From assembly GCA_035772735.1 (NCBI GenBank), contig JASDFA010000008.1, forward strand, positions 3,826,501 through 3,890,500: a stretch of 64,000 nt of DNA, read 5' to 3'. This DNA is from Datura wrightii (Eukaryota; Streptophyta; Magnoliopsida; Solanales; Solanaceae). The notes under the pieces were generated by a model that did not search any database, had not been told where the DNA came from, and worked only from the letters and a program-made list of their open reading frames with translations. Position 1 is the first letter of the stretch. Each line of letters opens with the position of its first letter. Position numbers and translations under genes: made by a program. This document shows, in pieces, positions 1 to 11,861 of the stretch.

Positions 1-1744
1 AGTGGAGGTGGTTAAGTGATAGGCTTGAGAATCTATGTGGCCTCTTTTGCCTTCCATTTTCATCTCTAAACTCATTTGCATCAAACTAGAGACTTAGTCA
101 AATCAGCCTCACATGCAATAACTTGTTCAGCAATGTCATCCTCATCATCCAGCTCAATCTCCTTCTGTCTTTCCATATCAACTACAACTGGCAAGGGAGG
201 GTCAATGGTAGTCTTCCCACTCCTAGTCATTACAGCCATGCAGTGATTGTTATTTTTTAGATTTTGGAACTTGTTTCTAGGAAGTGTACCCTTCTGCCTG
301 TGGTTTAGGGATGCAGACATCCACCCTAGCTGCTCAATCTGCTTGATCGTTATGACATGCGATTCAACTTTTTGGATCATGCCAAATATGTCTCCCCGAA
401 TGTCCTTTAGTCGATTATCTATGGATTTTCCTTCTTCAGCAGCTCAGCCATCATGCTCTCCAACTTTGAGGGTCCAACGTCATCCTCTCAAGCCCTTGGA
501 GGAACATATAAGATAGTGCGGTCATTGCGGTAGCCATCATTCTTTCTCCATTCACCTTCTTTCTCATGACCTCTACTTCTATCCTTGTAACTGTTCCTGT
601 TATAGTTGTCTCTATACTGGATCTGATTTATGGAACCTTGATGCCAAATGTACAGACCATACCCTTGGGCATTGGCTTGATAACCCACCACTGGTTATCC
701 AGAAGTTTGCCACCTCCTAGAAATCAAAATGCTCAAACCCTATTTCCTGACCCTGAGCTCCCACTGCATTTACCTTTTGAGCTCCAGAACCAATAATATG
801 CTTCATGAGAAGGTCTAAAGATGTTCTCATGTGAGCCAACTCCTGATCACGCTCATCTTCTTTTCTGCGTTGCTCCGCAATCATTCCTATGGCATATGTA
901 CCTACAGCTTCTTCAGCCTCTCTTATGTGTTAGGCTCTATTTGTTTCAGTCGTAAGGTCTAGTGTGGCTGGTGCTTCCTCCCACAAGCGACTCAGTAATG
1001 CTCCTCCTGCCACTATATCTGCCACAGCCTTAGTGTTGTTGTTCAAAGACCTGTAAAAAATCTCCAACAAACTCTCATCGGGAATTTTATGATTTAGGCA
1101 CTTAGTCAACTTCTTCTTGAATCTCAGTCATGTCTCATAAAGTGCCTCTATCTTGAGCTGTTGAAAATTGTAAATCACGACTTTTAGTTACAGCATCCTG
1201 GGCGGTGGGAAGAACTATTCCGAAAAGGCATGTTTAAGCTCCCTCCAATTGGTGATAGAGTTGTTTGGTAACTCCAACAACCATTGAGTGGTCTCCCTAG
1301 ATAGAGAGAATAGAAAGAGCCTCAACTTAATCATCTTGGCTCATGCCTAGCAACATGTATACCTTGCAAATCCCTACAAAGTTCATCAGGTGTAAATTTG
1401 CATCATTAGCTGTATTACCACTAAACACCCCTTTCATGTTGAGAAACTGGATCATGGTGCTAGTGATTTTCAAACTTTGCCCTAGCAGACAAAGATGGAG
1501 GTCCAATTGCTCCTATCGATTCGGCTTCATCAATATCTGGATCCTCAACATCATTGTACTGATAAGCATAGTAGAACTGGTGTGGCCCATAGCCTCTATT
1601 ACCCTTTCCGTGATGGCCAACATTAACTATCTCTTCGTGAGCATCCTTTACCTCTTGCAGGGCAGCTTGCCGAGCTAATTCCACATGGCAAGTTTCGAAA
1701 GCCAATCTAGCTTGCATCTGCTCAGGGATTTCACTGCTGTCCAT
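1..1744 (-). pseudogene. A2 gag polyprotein, degenerate, runs off the left edge
   Basis: Gag forms the particle that packages the element RNA. The reading frame starts at ATG 1744-1742 and stays open for 95 residues, containing a stretch rich in Tyr, Asn and Asp (NRGYGPHQFYYAYQYND) followed by an IGAIGPP motif, both of a kind I recognise in the N-terminus of Athila gag. It is then broken. Further gag pieces occur at 691-488 (basic, Asn/Arg-rich C-terminal part) and 380-81 (including MTRSGKTTIDPP, the linker usually found between gag and protease). Several stops and frame changes separate these pieces, so the gene is dead. The protease and pol would lie to the left of the window. Lineage assignment rests on remembered family sequence, not on a search. 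Confidence 0.75.
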
Positions 1745-1934
1745 ATTTCTCAGTGTTCACTCTAACTCAAGATCAAGTGGAAATAGAGGTTCTCTGCTCC
1801 GCCAAGTACTTGGCATTCGCCAAGTGGTAACCTGTGGGTGTCAAAAACAAAAGAAAATGTAAATGAGGAAATAAAGACTAAAAGTTAAACACAAACGATT
1901 AATCTAATCCTAAGTCATATTCCCAGACAACGTT

Positions 1935-3623
1935 TGATGATGCTCAAATCACACCCCCGTAAAATTATGACGTGGACAGTGTCAATAAAGAATCCAACTA
2001 GGTTGGGGTCGATCTGATAGAAATATGATCTGGATGTAGAATAATGCTAGTTTTTACGCTTTTAGTTCACTTACTTCCTGATATGGGATTTAAAGAAATA
2101 ATTAAGAAAGAATGTTGTAAATTATTGTTGTGATCAAGTTTATTCAATTAACTAGGAAAATGTTCCCCATGGATTCATAACAACTTTGGGTTATTACACT
2201 AGTTATCTACCATAATGCATAGCCTGCAAAACTGATAACATAGGTTCATCCAGACAAATGATTCGTCCCTATTGGATGACTATACTCAATCACCGGATTA
2301 GGTCTCTTGAGTAATTTCACTTTAACCGTTATCAATTATTCCAAATTTATAATGTTGTGACCACAGCTCAAGTTATTCAATGAAACTTAAAGTCAAGGCT
2401 TTGTTATTCTTCTCTTTTCCTAATCTCTACTTCTCTAGGTTAGAGCAAGTAGGGAATACGGGCAATTCCTAACGTTGCCCGTTAAGAAACATTTATGATG
2501 AAAATCTTAATAATACAAGCATGCGTATTGATTTAGAATCACCTTATGTTAACCATAGTTAGTAAATTCACCATGGTTTCCACAACCCTAGTTGTGGAGG
2601 TTTTAGCTATTCTTTATTGCAAGAAAAGAATTATATTTCATGGAGGAAAGCATAACTAATAACTTACAATAATGATTGAAGAAAAAACCAATTAATTATT
2701 GCACAATCAAAGTATGACCAATTCAAGAACAATGAAGAAAAACTCAAAGTAATTCATGTAGTTGATCTTCAAGTAGTGTTAGGAAGCCCAAAAATTCATG
2801 ATTTACAAAGTAATGAATCGGTCTCTCTAAATAAAATAACCTAAAAATATATATACAAATAATTTGAAACCTTTCCTAAATTAACAAGGATCTGCCACCG
2901 ACATAACCTACAAGTCGTAGCATGAAGCTATGAGTCGTGGCTTCCATTTGTAACATGCAATGCAGTTTTGATAATTGGTTATATCCTGGGAGTTGGTACA
3001 AACTCATACAATGATGCTACGAGTCATTCATTGCCTGTCGTGGTATAATATTGTGAAGTTTGGCATCCTCTGAAGTTTTCCACAAGTCATGTGAAGTTTG
3101 GCATCCTCTGAAGTTTTCCACAAGTCAATGGTACAGTTCGTACATTGATGTTACAACTCGTGGTCTCTACTCGTACCTTGGGATCTGCCAACTTGACATG
3201 CTCTGTAGAATTCACCAGTCCCTGGTACAAGTTGTATGATATCATCATGACTCGTGTATTCCATTCGTACCAGGAATTCAAGCAAGTGCACAGCTTTTGA
3301 CTCTTTCCACGACTCCTTGGTACGGCTTATACCATGATTGTACAGATCGTACCAAGAGTCCTACTTGACCCTAACACTTGTGCATCTCCTCTGTATTGTA
3401 TCATGAATGCCAACAGATCGTACCACCAAGGTATGGCTCGCACTAAGGTTTGCATTTGACCTATTTTCTGCACTTTTTCCTCTTGTTTTCCAAAATTCAA
3501 CTCCAAAACCTGATTTCCCTGAAAACAAGGTAAAAGCACCTCATATTTGTATAAACATATCTAAGACCAAGCATTTTTTCTATGTTTTAAATGTCAAAAG
3601 TGTTGTAAACACACGACACATCA
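1935..3623 (-). repeat. A2 5' LTR (family A)
   Basis: On the plus strand it starts TGATGATGCTCAAATCACAC and ends ACGACACATCA, the same ends as the A3 LTR, giving TGAT...ATCA terminal repeats. At about 2890-3400 there is a cluster of short words built around TACGACTCGTACC and its variants. To its left, 1917-1934 is where the primer-binding site should be, but it is heavily changed (only a CCCAGACAACG-like core remains). Confidence 0.85.
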
Positions 3624-4567
3624 ATAACCCTTGTTTAATAGATTCACTTAGAAATAAGTTGAATGTACTTGGCAAGATATAATCAGTTTGTGTTAAATTC
3701 TTATTAATTTGAAAGAATTAATATAGATAAACAATGCTTGATTGGTAAGAGACATTAAGAAATTGCTTAGTGATTATCTACATATTAATAGAAGCCCACT
3801 ATCGATGAATCAAATTGAGTGATTCAAGTGGACCAACCCTTGACAGGGACAAAACCTTAGTTTCATATCTTATTGATATAAACCTTTTCAACTAGATCTC
3901 AATTTAATTTCACTTATCTCATTTCTAATTAACAAGAATAGCATCTTAAGGCAAGGATCACTTATTCTCTCATCCCAGTAGCTAAACCAATAGTGTACTT
4001 GTTGACATTACCACTAGATTTTACAAATTTACACCCAGTCTCTCATGATGAATCGATATTAAGCATATACATGAGATTCCTCGCACATCATATTTGTGTC
4101 CTTTGACCCATCTAAGACGGTAAATTAAACAATCACTTAGAGTATGTTACATCATCCTACTTACAAAATCAGACCTTAGCTGCCTTTGGCCCAATTATAT
4201 GCAAATTAGCACTTGAAAAAAGATTTCATCTATATCTACCCTTTCGTACTAAAGATCTATCAGGTCCAATAGTTTCACAAACAAATAAGAGCCATTACAA
4301 CTATACAATGTTGAGATGGCACACTAAGAGCAATGATTCCAGTACAAACTTTTCCACAATTTAAGTTACATACATTGTAAATGCATATATGTCCCTTTTA
4401 AAAAGAACAAGTAATAAAGTTGACCAGACTTCCGGTATCACGAATCTCTACACCGAACTCATATCCTTTTCTATTATTATATACTTGAGTACCATAATCA
4501 TATCTTACACACCAATTTTGATACTGTATCTTAAGATTTTATACTCATTGAATTTCTCGTTAGAGAT
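3624..4567. other. Unassigned AT-rich intergenic stretch
   Basis: There is no convincing reading frame; the 70-codon frame at 4389-4601 crosses the E boundary and is not credible. The wording resembles an old LTR, but I cannot name a family. It forms the left flank of element E, with GAGAT at 4563-4567 as the left target duplication. Confidence 0.4.
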
Positions 4568-6202
4568 TGATAATGTCCAAAATACACTCCTCTTTTTATG
4601 AAAGAGTGTTAACGGTCACTGCTAAAATCAAATATTTCTGACGGATGTCGAGGTCGAATCCTACAGAAAATTGAGTCGATAAATCAAAAGTTATAAGCCA
4701 ATTCAAACTAGAGCGCATAATTGTTCAACATTTGAAAAGTAAAATTAGGGGAGAAATAAGAAGGAAAAATTAACTAAATAATTCTAAACTAAAACTAATT
4801 GGGGGGAATTCCAATTGAATTAATCACAAGTGAGAGGCTAGAGACATTCTATAGGCCAGATCACAATCGAATCGGGAATTTCTTCAATGTCTTAGACTCA
4901 AGTGTAAATAATCTCGAGAAGTAGGTAGCCTCAGCTTCCCAGTCTATTGACTACCCCTAGCTAGAGTTTTCTCAAACTCTAGCTGCGATTTAGCTCAACC
5001 CGAATTGATTTGGATTAGAAACTTCACTATTCCTAGCTATTAGCTGCCAATTAGGAAGGAGGAAGTAATTTCAGCTATTTCTAGCTTAATTTTACAATCT
5101 CCTATCCATACCCACTACTAGATTATGTTCCAATACTTAATCATTCTCTCCCGAGCAACAATCAAGCAAGTATAGATAGACCCATATCATAATCAATGGA
5201 TCTTCATCAATAGATTGAAGAGAATCTAATAGATTTAAACTTAATTAAACAATAGGAAAATGAATCTAGCAACACCCACCTACAATTCAAATAAGAATCC
5301 AAGAGCAATTTAGCAAAACCCAATCATATTAACAAACCCACCATGAATATACTTCTAACTAGCAAATTAGTAAAGAATATTTAAAGATAGAGAGAAGATA
5401 TCAAGAGGATTCCTCTCACATTCATTGCATTAGCTTCACAAATCTGCTTCACAAGCTCTTACAACAATGACGGAATTCCCCCAAAATGGGTTAATGAAAA
5501 AGAAGAAGAAAAGTAATACTTAACTCTACAAAACTATGGAGAAAAGAATCTCCTAAAAATTTTATAAATAACATGAAGTTTTGATGAATAAATTGTTGGT
5601 TGAATGGTTCTCCTTTAGTTGGTGTACAATGGAGGTTATATATCTGTATTTTCTTGTGTACAACTTTTCCCAAATATCCTTGGAGCTTCTAGATGCTTTT
5701 TAGACCTTTTTGGACCCCTTTTACCCTTCATTAGACGACCTTTCCGGTAAGGAACCGGCGTTTCGCCAGTTGCAATCCGTGGAGCACCAAACTTTAGCCG
5801 GTTGAAAACAGTGGCCTGGCAGAGGGGAACCAGCGGTTTAGTGGCTTTTATTCGGTGCCATTCCGTGAAGGGCCGGTTTCTTAGTTGATCTGGGCAGTAG
5901 CTTCCTTGTTTCGCCTGCGTTTTGCCCTTCCAAATCCGCGTTTAGCCGATTCAAAGCATGTCCTTGCACCTCTTTTTGAGCTCAAATCTTCCCTTATCTT
6001 TAGCTCCTCTCCCGCATATGCTAACTCATCAAATTTCATCTCAAACTCCATGTGTTTTGCTCAATTTTATGCTTTCTTTACTCACATGAGGTACCTACAA
6101 AGAATTCAAGAGAAAGGGCATAAAATCCAGATAAATGACTCGAATTCTAGGCAAACATTCATGATTAGGAGCCTAATGAGTTGGTAAATTTTCAACTCAT
6201 CA
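4568..6202 (-). repeat. E 3' LTR (left copy)
   Basis: It begins TGATAATGTCC and ends CAACTCATCA on the plus strand, matching the right copy over its length with scattered differences. A TATA-like TTATATAT is at 5637-5644. At 5740-5960, upstream of it in element orientation, sits a cluster of words such as CCGGCGTTTCGCC and GCCGGTT. Confidence 0.9.
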
Positions 6203-6218
6203 AACCCCCAAACTTGAA
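6203..6218 (-). other. E polypurine tract
   Basis: Directly inside the 3' LTR; on the minus strand it reads as a purine-rich tract AAGTTTGGGGGTT abutting the LTR. This is the expected plus-strand primer for reverse transcription. Confidence 0.75.
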
Positions 6219-8290
6219 CCATTGCTTGTCCTTTAGTAATGAAATTCTTTACAGTTGAGCAAATGAACAACATGCTATACATGAGTTTTTGCATCAAGGG
6301 CCAATCAAGACATTCTTGCACAAGGGAACATTGCTAAGGCTTAGGGAACTATGGTAGTTGTACACAAAATCATCAATCCGCAAGACAACCCTAACATTAT
6401 ACACCAATTCAAGAAAAAGAAAAGACTCAAACCATGTTGCACAAGCTTAAGTAGGTAACCACAATCATTAAACATATCTTGCACGCATTCATTTCATTCA
6501 ACAAGGGGCATAGTTCCTCAAAACAAGTTCAAAGAGCATCTCAACTCATTGACCGTTCACATTCAAATCTTTCCTTAAAGTTCACTACCTGCTTGCCTTA
6601 ATCATACCTCTCTTTGAAAATAATTTTCAGCATGTACTCCAAGTGAATGATGCCCCGCACAAGAAGAGAGAATCACACACACATTTTTCAGCATTTCACA
6701 CAATAGGATTATAAGATAAGACAAATACGCTCACTCTCACAAAGAATTTTGAGTACACACAAATTGACCCATAGGCTTGCCCTTCATGTATATCGCTACT
6801 AATGTAGTGTTGCTACACCTAGAATCAATTAGGACTTGTGGGTCATACTGAAGTCTAGGGGTGAGGGTAGGATAATTATTTAGCTTTAGTGACTAACGCC
6901 TCCTTAATTCCTTTACAAAATCTTGTAAATGCCATCATCTTCTTGAAGTTACTCCACCTTATTTCTCCTTTTCATCATCTTTATCTTTTGTATAACACAA
7001 GTCACCCTTATAATCCCTATGAATTTCACATTTCGCCTTATCTATGCAACAGATAGCACTTTTTTCTATTCTTTCTTTTTTGATGATTTGAGGTCTTTCA
7101 ACTCATCGATTCATTCATTTCATCATGATTTTGGTGCTACCTCACATTGAAGCTCTCATTTTTCCCCCTTCTCTTGCAAACCCCCCAACTTAGGCTTTTT
7201 CCTCATTTCACATTCATTTCCTTATCACTCCCCATCTCATGGGCTTCAAGCCCCATTTTTCATTATTTTATCACTAGCAACTAGGGAAGATCGGTGCCAA
7301 ATAGAAGGATTAAAAATGGTCGTCTTGTAATGTGGTTTCCAAAGAAAGGGTCCAAGACTCAAATTTTGGCTATCAAAGATTAATGTTTAAGGAGGTCATT
7401 TGGGTGGAGTGACTAACAAAAGAGGGCCTAAGATCATATTCTAATTGCAGCCACATCTATCATTTTGCGTTGAATCACACTTAGGGCAAGTTCTAGACAA
7501 TCATGCATACACAAGAATTATACCAAAAACCTCACTACACAAGGCATCACAATCCAAGGAGTTCACACATTTTCTTTGTCACATTAAGAGGATGAATTTG
7601 AATGAGCTAGTTATGAATCAACAAGCCAAGCAAAGAATATATAATTCATGATAAGAGCGTGCTCATTTCACATTTAAATGCCCCTCTTTTTTTTCAAAAG
7701 CTCATGCACAATGCCAAGAAAGAATTATTGGTGGTACCTCATCAAACAAGTGCATAAAAGACTCACAAGACTCTAGACTTAACATTTTCCCTTAAGAAAG
7801 TCGCCTCTCAATCTATCATTCGGAAGTGCCAACCCAATTCGACAACAAAAGAAATAACAATGAAATCGCTCCTTGGGAAAGAACCGTAGTATAAAGAAAA
7901 CCCTTAGAGTTTATTCAAATACCACTATCTAAAAAGGCGATACAAACTCGCAAGTAATGACGATTTTCCCTTAAGAATGATGTCACCCAATCTATCATAG
8001 GGTCATGTCGTACATCACTTACAAGTGGGCTACTCAGACTTCACCCCTAACAAAAATAATGCATTTTCCTTGATGCCTAAGATAAACAAACTAAGGAATG
8101 AATGGGTGAGAGAACTCCCTGATATGATGGAGGCATCCGTTTTATATGCATTTCCCATGCTCTCCTTTTTCTTTTTCTTCTCTCACTGTTGGCCATGTTC
8201 CACACCTGTTCCAACCCTGTAAAATCAAATACAACACAAACATAAAGTAAAAACAAAAATAAAAGAAAAATAAAATAAAATGTAAAAGCA
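6219..8290 (-). other. E 3' non-coding spacer
   Basis: About 2 kb between the hairpin motif and the 3' LTR without a credible gene. It has two blocks also seen in families A and B: CCATAGGCTTGC at 6769-6780 and GGCAAGTTCTAG at 7485-7496 (plus-strand wording). A CGCCTCCTTAA block at about 6898 matches similar wording in B and A. Confidence 0.6.
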
Positions 8291-8308
8291 CTTGGGTTGC
8301 GTCCCAAG
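8291..8308 (-). other. E post-stop hairpin motif
   Basis: On the minus strand it reads CTTGGGACGCAACCCAAG: a perfect 6 bp stem (CTTGGG/CCCAAG) with loop ACGCAA. It starts 39 nt after the stop codon of the ORF at 8348-8857 and is preceded by a second inverted repeat CGTCG-TGCCA-CGACG (about 8324-8338). Equivalent hairpins follow the main frames of A1, A3, B1 and B2. Confidence 0.8.
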
Positions 8309-8347
8309 AAGCGCCTTAGTTAACGTCGTGGCACGACGACTCCAACT

Positions 8348-8857
8348 TCACCACTTGTCTCTCCACTTTGAGCATTTGAATCGCACCCCTAGCTTCTTAT
8401 CCATTCTTCTATCCCGCTTGAGGGGTGGTGGTGTAAGCATCAAAGGGTCAAGCAATAGATGTTGCGTCTTATGTGTCTTAGCCCTCAAAGGAGGGATGTG
8501 CTTTGGCCTTATTGGTATGGCATATTCTAAGATGAATCTACCTTGATCTTCCTCTTTGACTTCCTCCATTGACTTGGTCTCCTCAGTCTCCATTTTGTCA
8601 ACCAAGATCAATGTTGAAAATTGATAATATGGCGGTTTAAGTCGCTCCTCTTTCAAGCATGCCTCTTGCTTTCCATCCTCCTCTTCAAGTGCACTGGAGT
8701 CCTTGAGCATGAATTGTTGGATATCATTTGGAGACTCTAGTGTCACTTCTTCAACCTTGGCATCTTTCATTTTTGCAATGTGGGTTGGTTTGGGAACCTC
8801 TGTGACTTCTTCAAAGCTCACCTTGACTCTTTCTTCATCATCATTTTGAACTTCCAC
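8348..8857 (-). CDS. E acidic/charged hypothetical ORF, 169 aa, probably a remnant
   Basis: I do not recognise this protein. It is rich in Glu, Lys and Asp in its N-terminal two thirds (runs such as EEVKEEDQG) and ends in a basic tail (KRDRRMDKKLGVRFKCSKW). No catalytic motif, signal peptide or membrane segment is visible. It lies downstream of the zinc-knuckle ORF on the same strand, separated by a region with stops, so both may be pieces of one older gag-like protein. Its stop codon sits 39 nt before the conserved hairpin, the same position occupied by the end of pol in A1 and the end of gag-protease in B1, which suggests this stop is the ancestral polyprotein end. The ATG at 8857 is simply the first in the open stretch; the true start may lie further upstream. 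Confidence 0.5.
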   Translation of the reverse strand: MEVQNDDEERVKVSFEEVTEVPKPTHIAKMKDAKVEEVTLESPNDIQQFMLKDSSALEEEDGKQEACLKEERLKPPYYQFSTLILVDKMETEETKSMEEVKEEDQGRFILEYAIPIRPKHIPPLRAKTHKTQHLLLDPLMLTPPPLKRDRRMDKKLGVRFKCSKWRDKW

Positions 8858-9096
8858 CCATGATTCAAGTGGAGCTATGCCCCATTATTCACTTCTTCTT
8901 TTTATGCTCCTCAATATCTCCTCCTCTTCTTCTTTTAGCGTTTCACACCTTTATTATTGAGGAGTTGATGATTCCATGGGCATGGAGGGGTTTTCATTCT
9001 TATCCGAGTTAGACTCCCGCTCCAAAAAGACTTGGAGCATGCCTTCTATGTGCCCACATGTACTTCTCCTTCCTCTCTTGCCATGGTTTCATTTCC

Positions 9097-9354
9097 TTAA
9101 AACTTAGGAGCACAACTTCTATCATAACTAATATAGAGGAAAGTGAACCCGCTTGGGCATCCATCCCAATGTATCCTATGACTACCACATATTGTGCATC
9201 TATACCCACTATAGGAAGGAGAAGGTTCACTCATCTCCCTTCTAGGAGAATATTTGCAATCTTGCCAATGGTGTGGTCCTCCACAATAGGGACATGGGTC
9301 ATCATAATAAGGATTGCCACCAACCAACATCCTTCCATTCCATGATTCCATCAT
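9097..9354 (-). CDS. E small zinc-knuckle protein, 85 aa (gag-like)
   Basis: This is the first frame after the primer-binding site, starting at an ATG pair (MMESWNGRM) about 85 nt inside the internal region. It holds two Cys/His clusters: CPYCGGPHHWQDC (about residues 21-33) and CTICGSHRIHWDGC (about residues 53-66). Both resemble the CCHC knuckle of retrotransposon nucleocapsids, but the spacing is not canonical, being CX2CX3-4HX3-4C and CX2CX5HX3C. No capsid-like domain is present. It could bind element RNA, or be a leftover C-terminal end of gag. A stop follows KF, and the downstream region carries several stops before the next long frame at 8857. Confidence 0.5.
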   Translation of the reverse strand: MMESWNGRMLVGGNPYYDDPCPYCGGPHHWQDCKYSPRREMSEPSPSYSGYRCTICGSHRIHWDGCPSGFTFLYISYDRSCAPKF

Positions 9355-9437
9355 ATAACTACAATAAACAAGAAGAAAAACAAAAATGCAAAACTAGTTC
9401 GAATCAATAAATAACTAATGGATTATCACAACTCAAT

Positions 9438-9455
9438 TCCTCGGTAAGGGCGCCA
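9438..9455 (-). other. E primer-binding site (tRNA-Asp type, diverged)
   Basis: The minus strand reads TGGCGCCCTTACCGAGGA 4 nt inside the right LTR. The Athila tRNA-Asp site, seen intact in B2 at 46995, is TGGCGCCGTTGCCGGGGA; three positions differ. Confidence 0.75.
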
Positions 9456-9459
9456 TTTT

Positions 9460-11065
9460 TGATAACATCTAAAATACACTCCTTTTTTATGAAAGAGCGT
9501 AAACAGTCGCTGCTCAAAAAAAATATTCCCGATGAATGTCAGGGTCGAATCCCACAAAAAATTGAGTCGATAAATCAAAAGTTATAAACTAATTCAAACT
9601 AGAGCACATAATTGTTCAACATTTGAAAAGTAAAATTAGGGGAGAAATAAAAAAGGAAAAATAACTAACTAATTATACAATAAAACTAATTGGGGGGGAA
9701 TTCTAATTGAAGTAATCACAAGTAAGAGGCTAGAGACATTCTATGGGTGAGATCACAATCAAATCGGGAATTTCTTCAACGCCTTAGACTCAAGTGTAAA
9801 TAATATCAGGAAGTAGGTAGCCTCAGCTTCCCAACCTATTGACTACCCCTAGCTAGAGTTTTCTCAAACTCTAGCTGCAATTTAGCTCAACCCAAATTGA
9901 TTTGGATTAGCAACTTCACTATTCCTAGCTATTAGTTGCCAATTAGGAAGGAGGAAGTAATTTTAGCTATTTCTAGCTTAATTTTACAATCTCCTATCCA
10001 TACCCACTACTAGATTCCGTTCCAATACTTAATCATTCTCTCCCGAGCAACAATCAAGCAAGTATAGATAGACCCATATCATAATCAGTGGATCTTCATT
10101 AATAGATTGAAGAGAATCTAATAGTTTTACACTTAATTGAACAGATGAAGCTAGCAACACCCATGTACAATTCAATAAGAATCCAAGAGCAATTTATCAA
10201 AACCCAATCAAATTAACAAACCCACCATGAATATACTTCTAAATTAGTAAAGCATATTTAAAGATAGAGAGAAGATACCAAGAGGATTTCTCTCACATTC
10301 ATTGCATCAGCTTCACAAATCTGCATCACAAGCTCTTACAACCATGGTGGAATTCTCCCAAAATGGGTTAAAGAAAAAGAAGAAAAGTACTACCTAACTC
10401 TACAAAACTATGGAGAAAAGAATCTCCTAAAAATTCTATGAAAAAGATGAAGTTTTGATGAATAAATTGTTGGTTGAATGGTTCTCCTTTAGTTGGTGTA
10501 TAATGGAGGTTATATATATTTACTTTCTTGTGTACAACTTTCCCCAAATGTCCTTGGAGCTTCTAGATGCTTTTTATATCTTTTTGGACCCTTTTTACCC
10601 TTCATTAGACGGCCTTTCCTATAACGAACCGGCGTTTCGCCGATTGCAATCCGTGGAGCACCAAACTTTAGCCGGTTGAAAATAGTGTCCTGGCAAGGGG
10701 GAACCGGCAGTTCAGTGGATTTTAGCCTGTGCCATTCCGTGAAGGGCCGATTTTTTAGCCGATCTGGGCAGTAGATTAGGCGTTTCGCCCTTCCAGATCC
10801 ACGTTTAGCCGATTCAAAGCACGTCCTTGCACCTCTTTTTGAGCTCAAATCTTCTCTTATCTTTGGCTCCTCTCCCTCATATGCTAACTCATCAAATTTC
10901 ATCTCAAATTCCATGTGTTTTGCTCAATTTTATGCTTTCTTTATTCACATGAGGTACCTACAAAGAATTCAAGAGAAAGGGCATAAAATCCACATAAATG
11001 AATCAAAAACTAGGCAAAAACTCATTATTAAGAGCCTAATGAGTTGGTAAATTTCCAACTCATCA
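9460..11065 (-). repeat. E 5' LTR (right copy)
   Basis: Same ends as the left copy (TGATAACATC...CAACTCATCA). The TATA-like stretch is at about 10509-10518, with the CCGGCGTTTCGCCG word cluster at 10600-10810 upstream in element orientation. Followed by the target duplication GAGAT at 11066-11070. Confidence 0.9.
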
Positions 11066-11070
11066 GAGAT

Positions 11071-11861
11071 CAGTGACGTTAGGCCAAAAATGCATATATT
11101 TATCCATTATTTGTCATATTTAAATATTTTTAATTATTTTTTGAGTATGAACTATATATTTTGTGCTTAATATTATGTTTTTCTATGTAGAAATAAATCT
11201 ATGTAAAATAAAGAAATTTGAAGCAAAAGAAATTAATATTAAAAAAACAGAAAACATATAATTAAAATAATAAGGGACACCCATTTGGTTGTCCCCCAAT
11301 GTGAATACAAGAAAAAAAAAGAGCCAACAAGTGAATAATGCAGCAAAGCAACAAGGATCTGGAAATTTGCCTAGACACGACGCAACGCCGCCTCATGTCG
11401 GGTCAATTTCGGGTTCTAATTTTTCTTAATTTATTTTGGACTCGAGTATTTTATTTGAGATTTTTCTACACTTATAAATCCTTAAGCATGGTTTGACAGA
11501 ACTTTTGACCTACAACGATAGAGACAACACTTTTGGAGACAAAGATACGCTAGGGGCAAGGCGAAAGATTCGACACCACATTTTTCCTTTCTTCTTCCTA
11601 TTTTCCATTGTGGGCTATGAATTTTAGTATTGCATTTTCACATATTCTTATGAGTAGATAATTTTCTATCTAGGATTTTGATGAAACTTTTGTAGAATGA
11701 ATTCTTGTTAAGCTTTTACATAATTGAGTCGTTGAATTTTTTTTACTTGTTCCACCACGCATTGATTGTAGTTAATTGAAAGGCCCTTAATTAACGATGT
11801 CATTATATCTTATTGTTCATGAGAGAGAATGTGAGATTATATTTTACCTAAGCAATTATAA
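11071..11861 (+). repeat. F: AT-rich LTR-like remnant
   Basis: It starts near CAGTGACGTTAGGCC and contains long A- and T-rich runs with a small GC-rich island (ACGACGCAACGCCGCCTC, about 11380). There is no coding potential. The style resembles a Ty3/gypsy LTR, but no second copy is present to define its edges, so the extent is a guess. Confidence 0.35.

Larger units (their letters stand above)
1..3623 (-). mobile_element. A2: partial Athila-type Ty3/gypsy retrotransposon (5' part)
   Basis: The element runs leftwards off the window. From right to left it shows a 5' LTR, a short leader and gag remnants. Its LTR is the same family as those of A1 (14621-) and A3 (40995-42691), so the family is present in three copies. 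The other end and its target duplication lie outside the window; the 5 bp after the LTR (ATAAC, 3624-3628) would be one half of the duplication. Unlike A1 and A3, this copy retains gag. Confidence 0.85.
4568..11065 (-). mobile_element. E: complete short Athila-like LTR retrotransposon without reverse transcriptase
   Basis: This is a 6.5 kb element with two similar LTRs (4568-6202 and 9460-11065), a primer-binding site inside the right LTR, a purine tract inside the left LTR, and a perfect 5 bp target duplication GAGAT (4563-4567 and 11066-11070). The internal part is only about 3.26 kb and shows no protease, reverse transcriptase, RNase H or integrase motif. It holds a zinc-knuckle ORF, an acidic ORF and a 2 kb non-coding spacer. 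It must have depended on proteins made elsewhere. The tRNA-Asp-like primer site and shared 3' motifs tie it to Athila-type elements. Confidence 0.88.
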
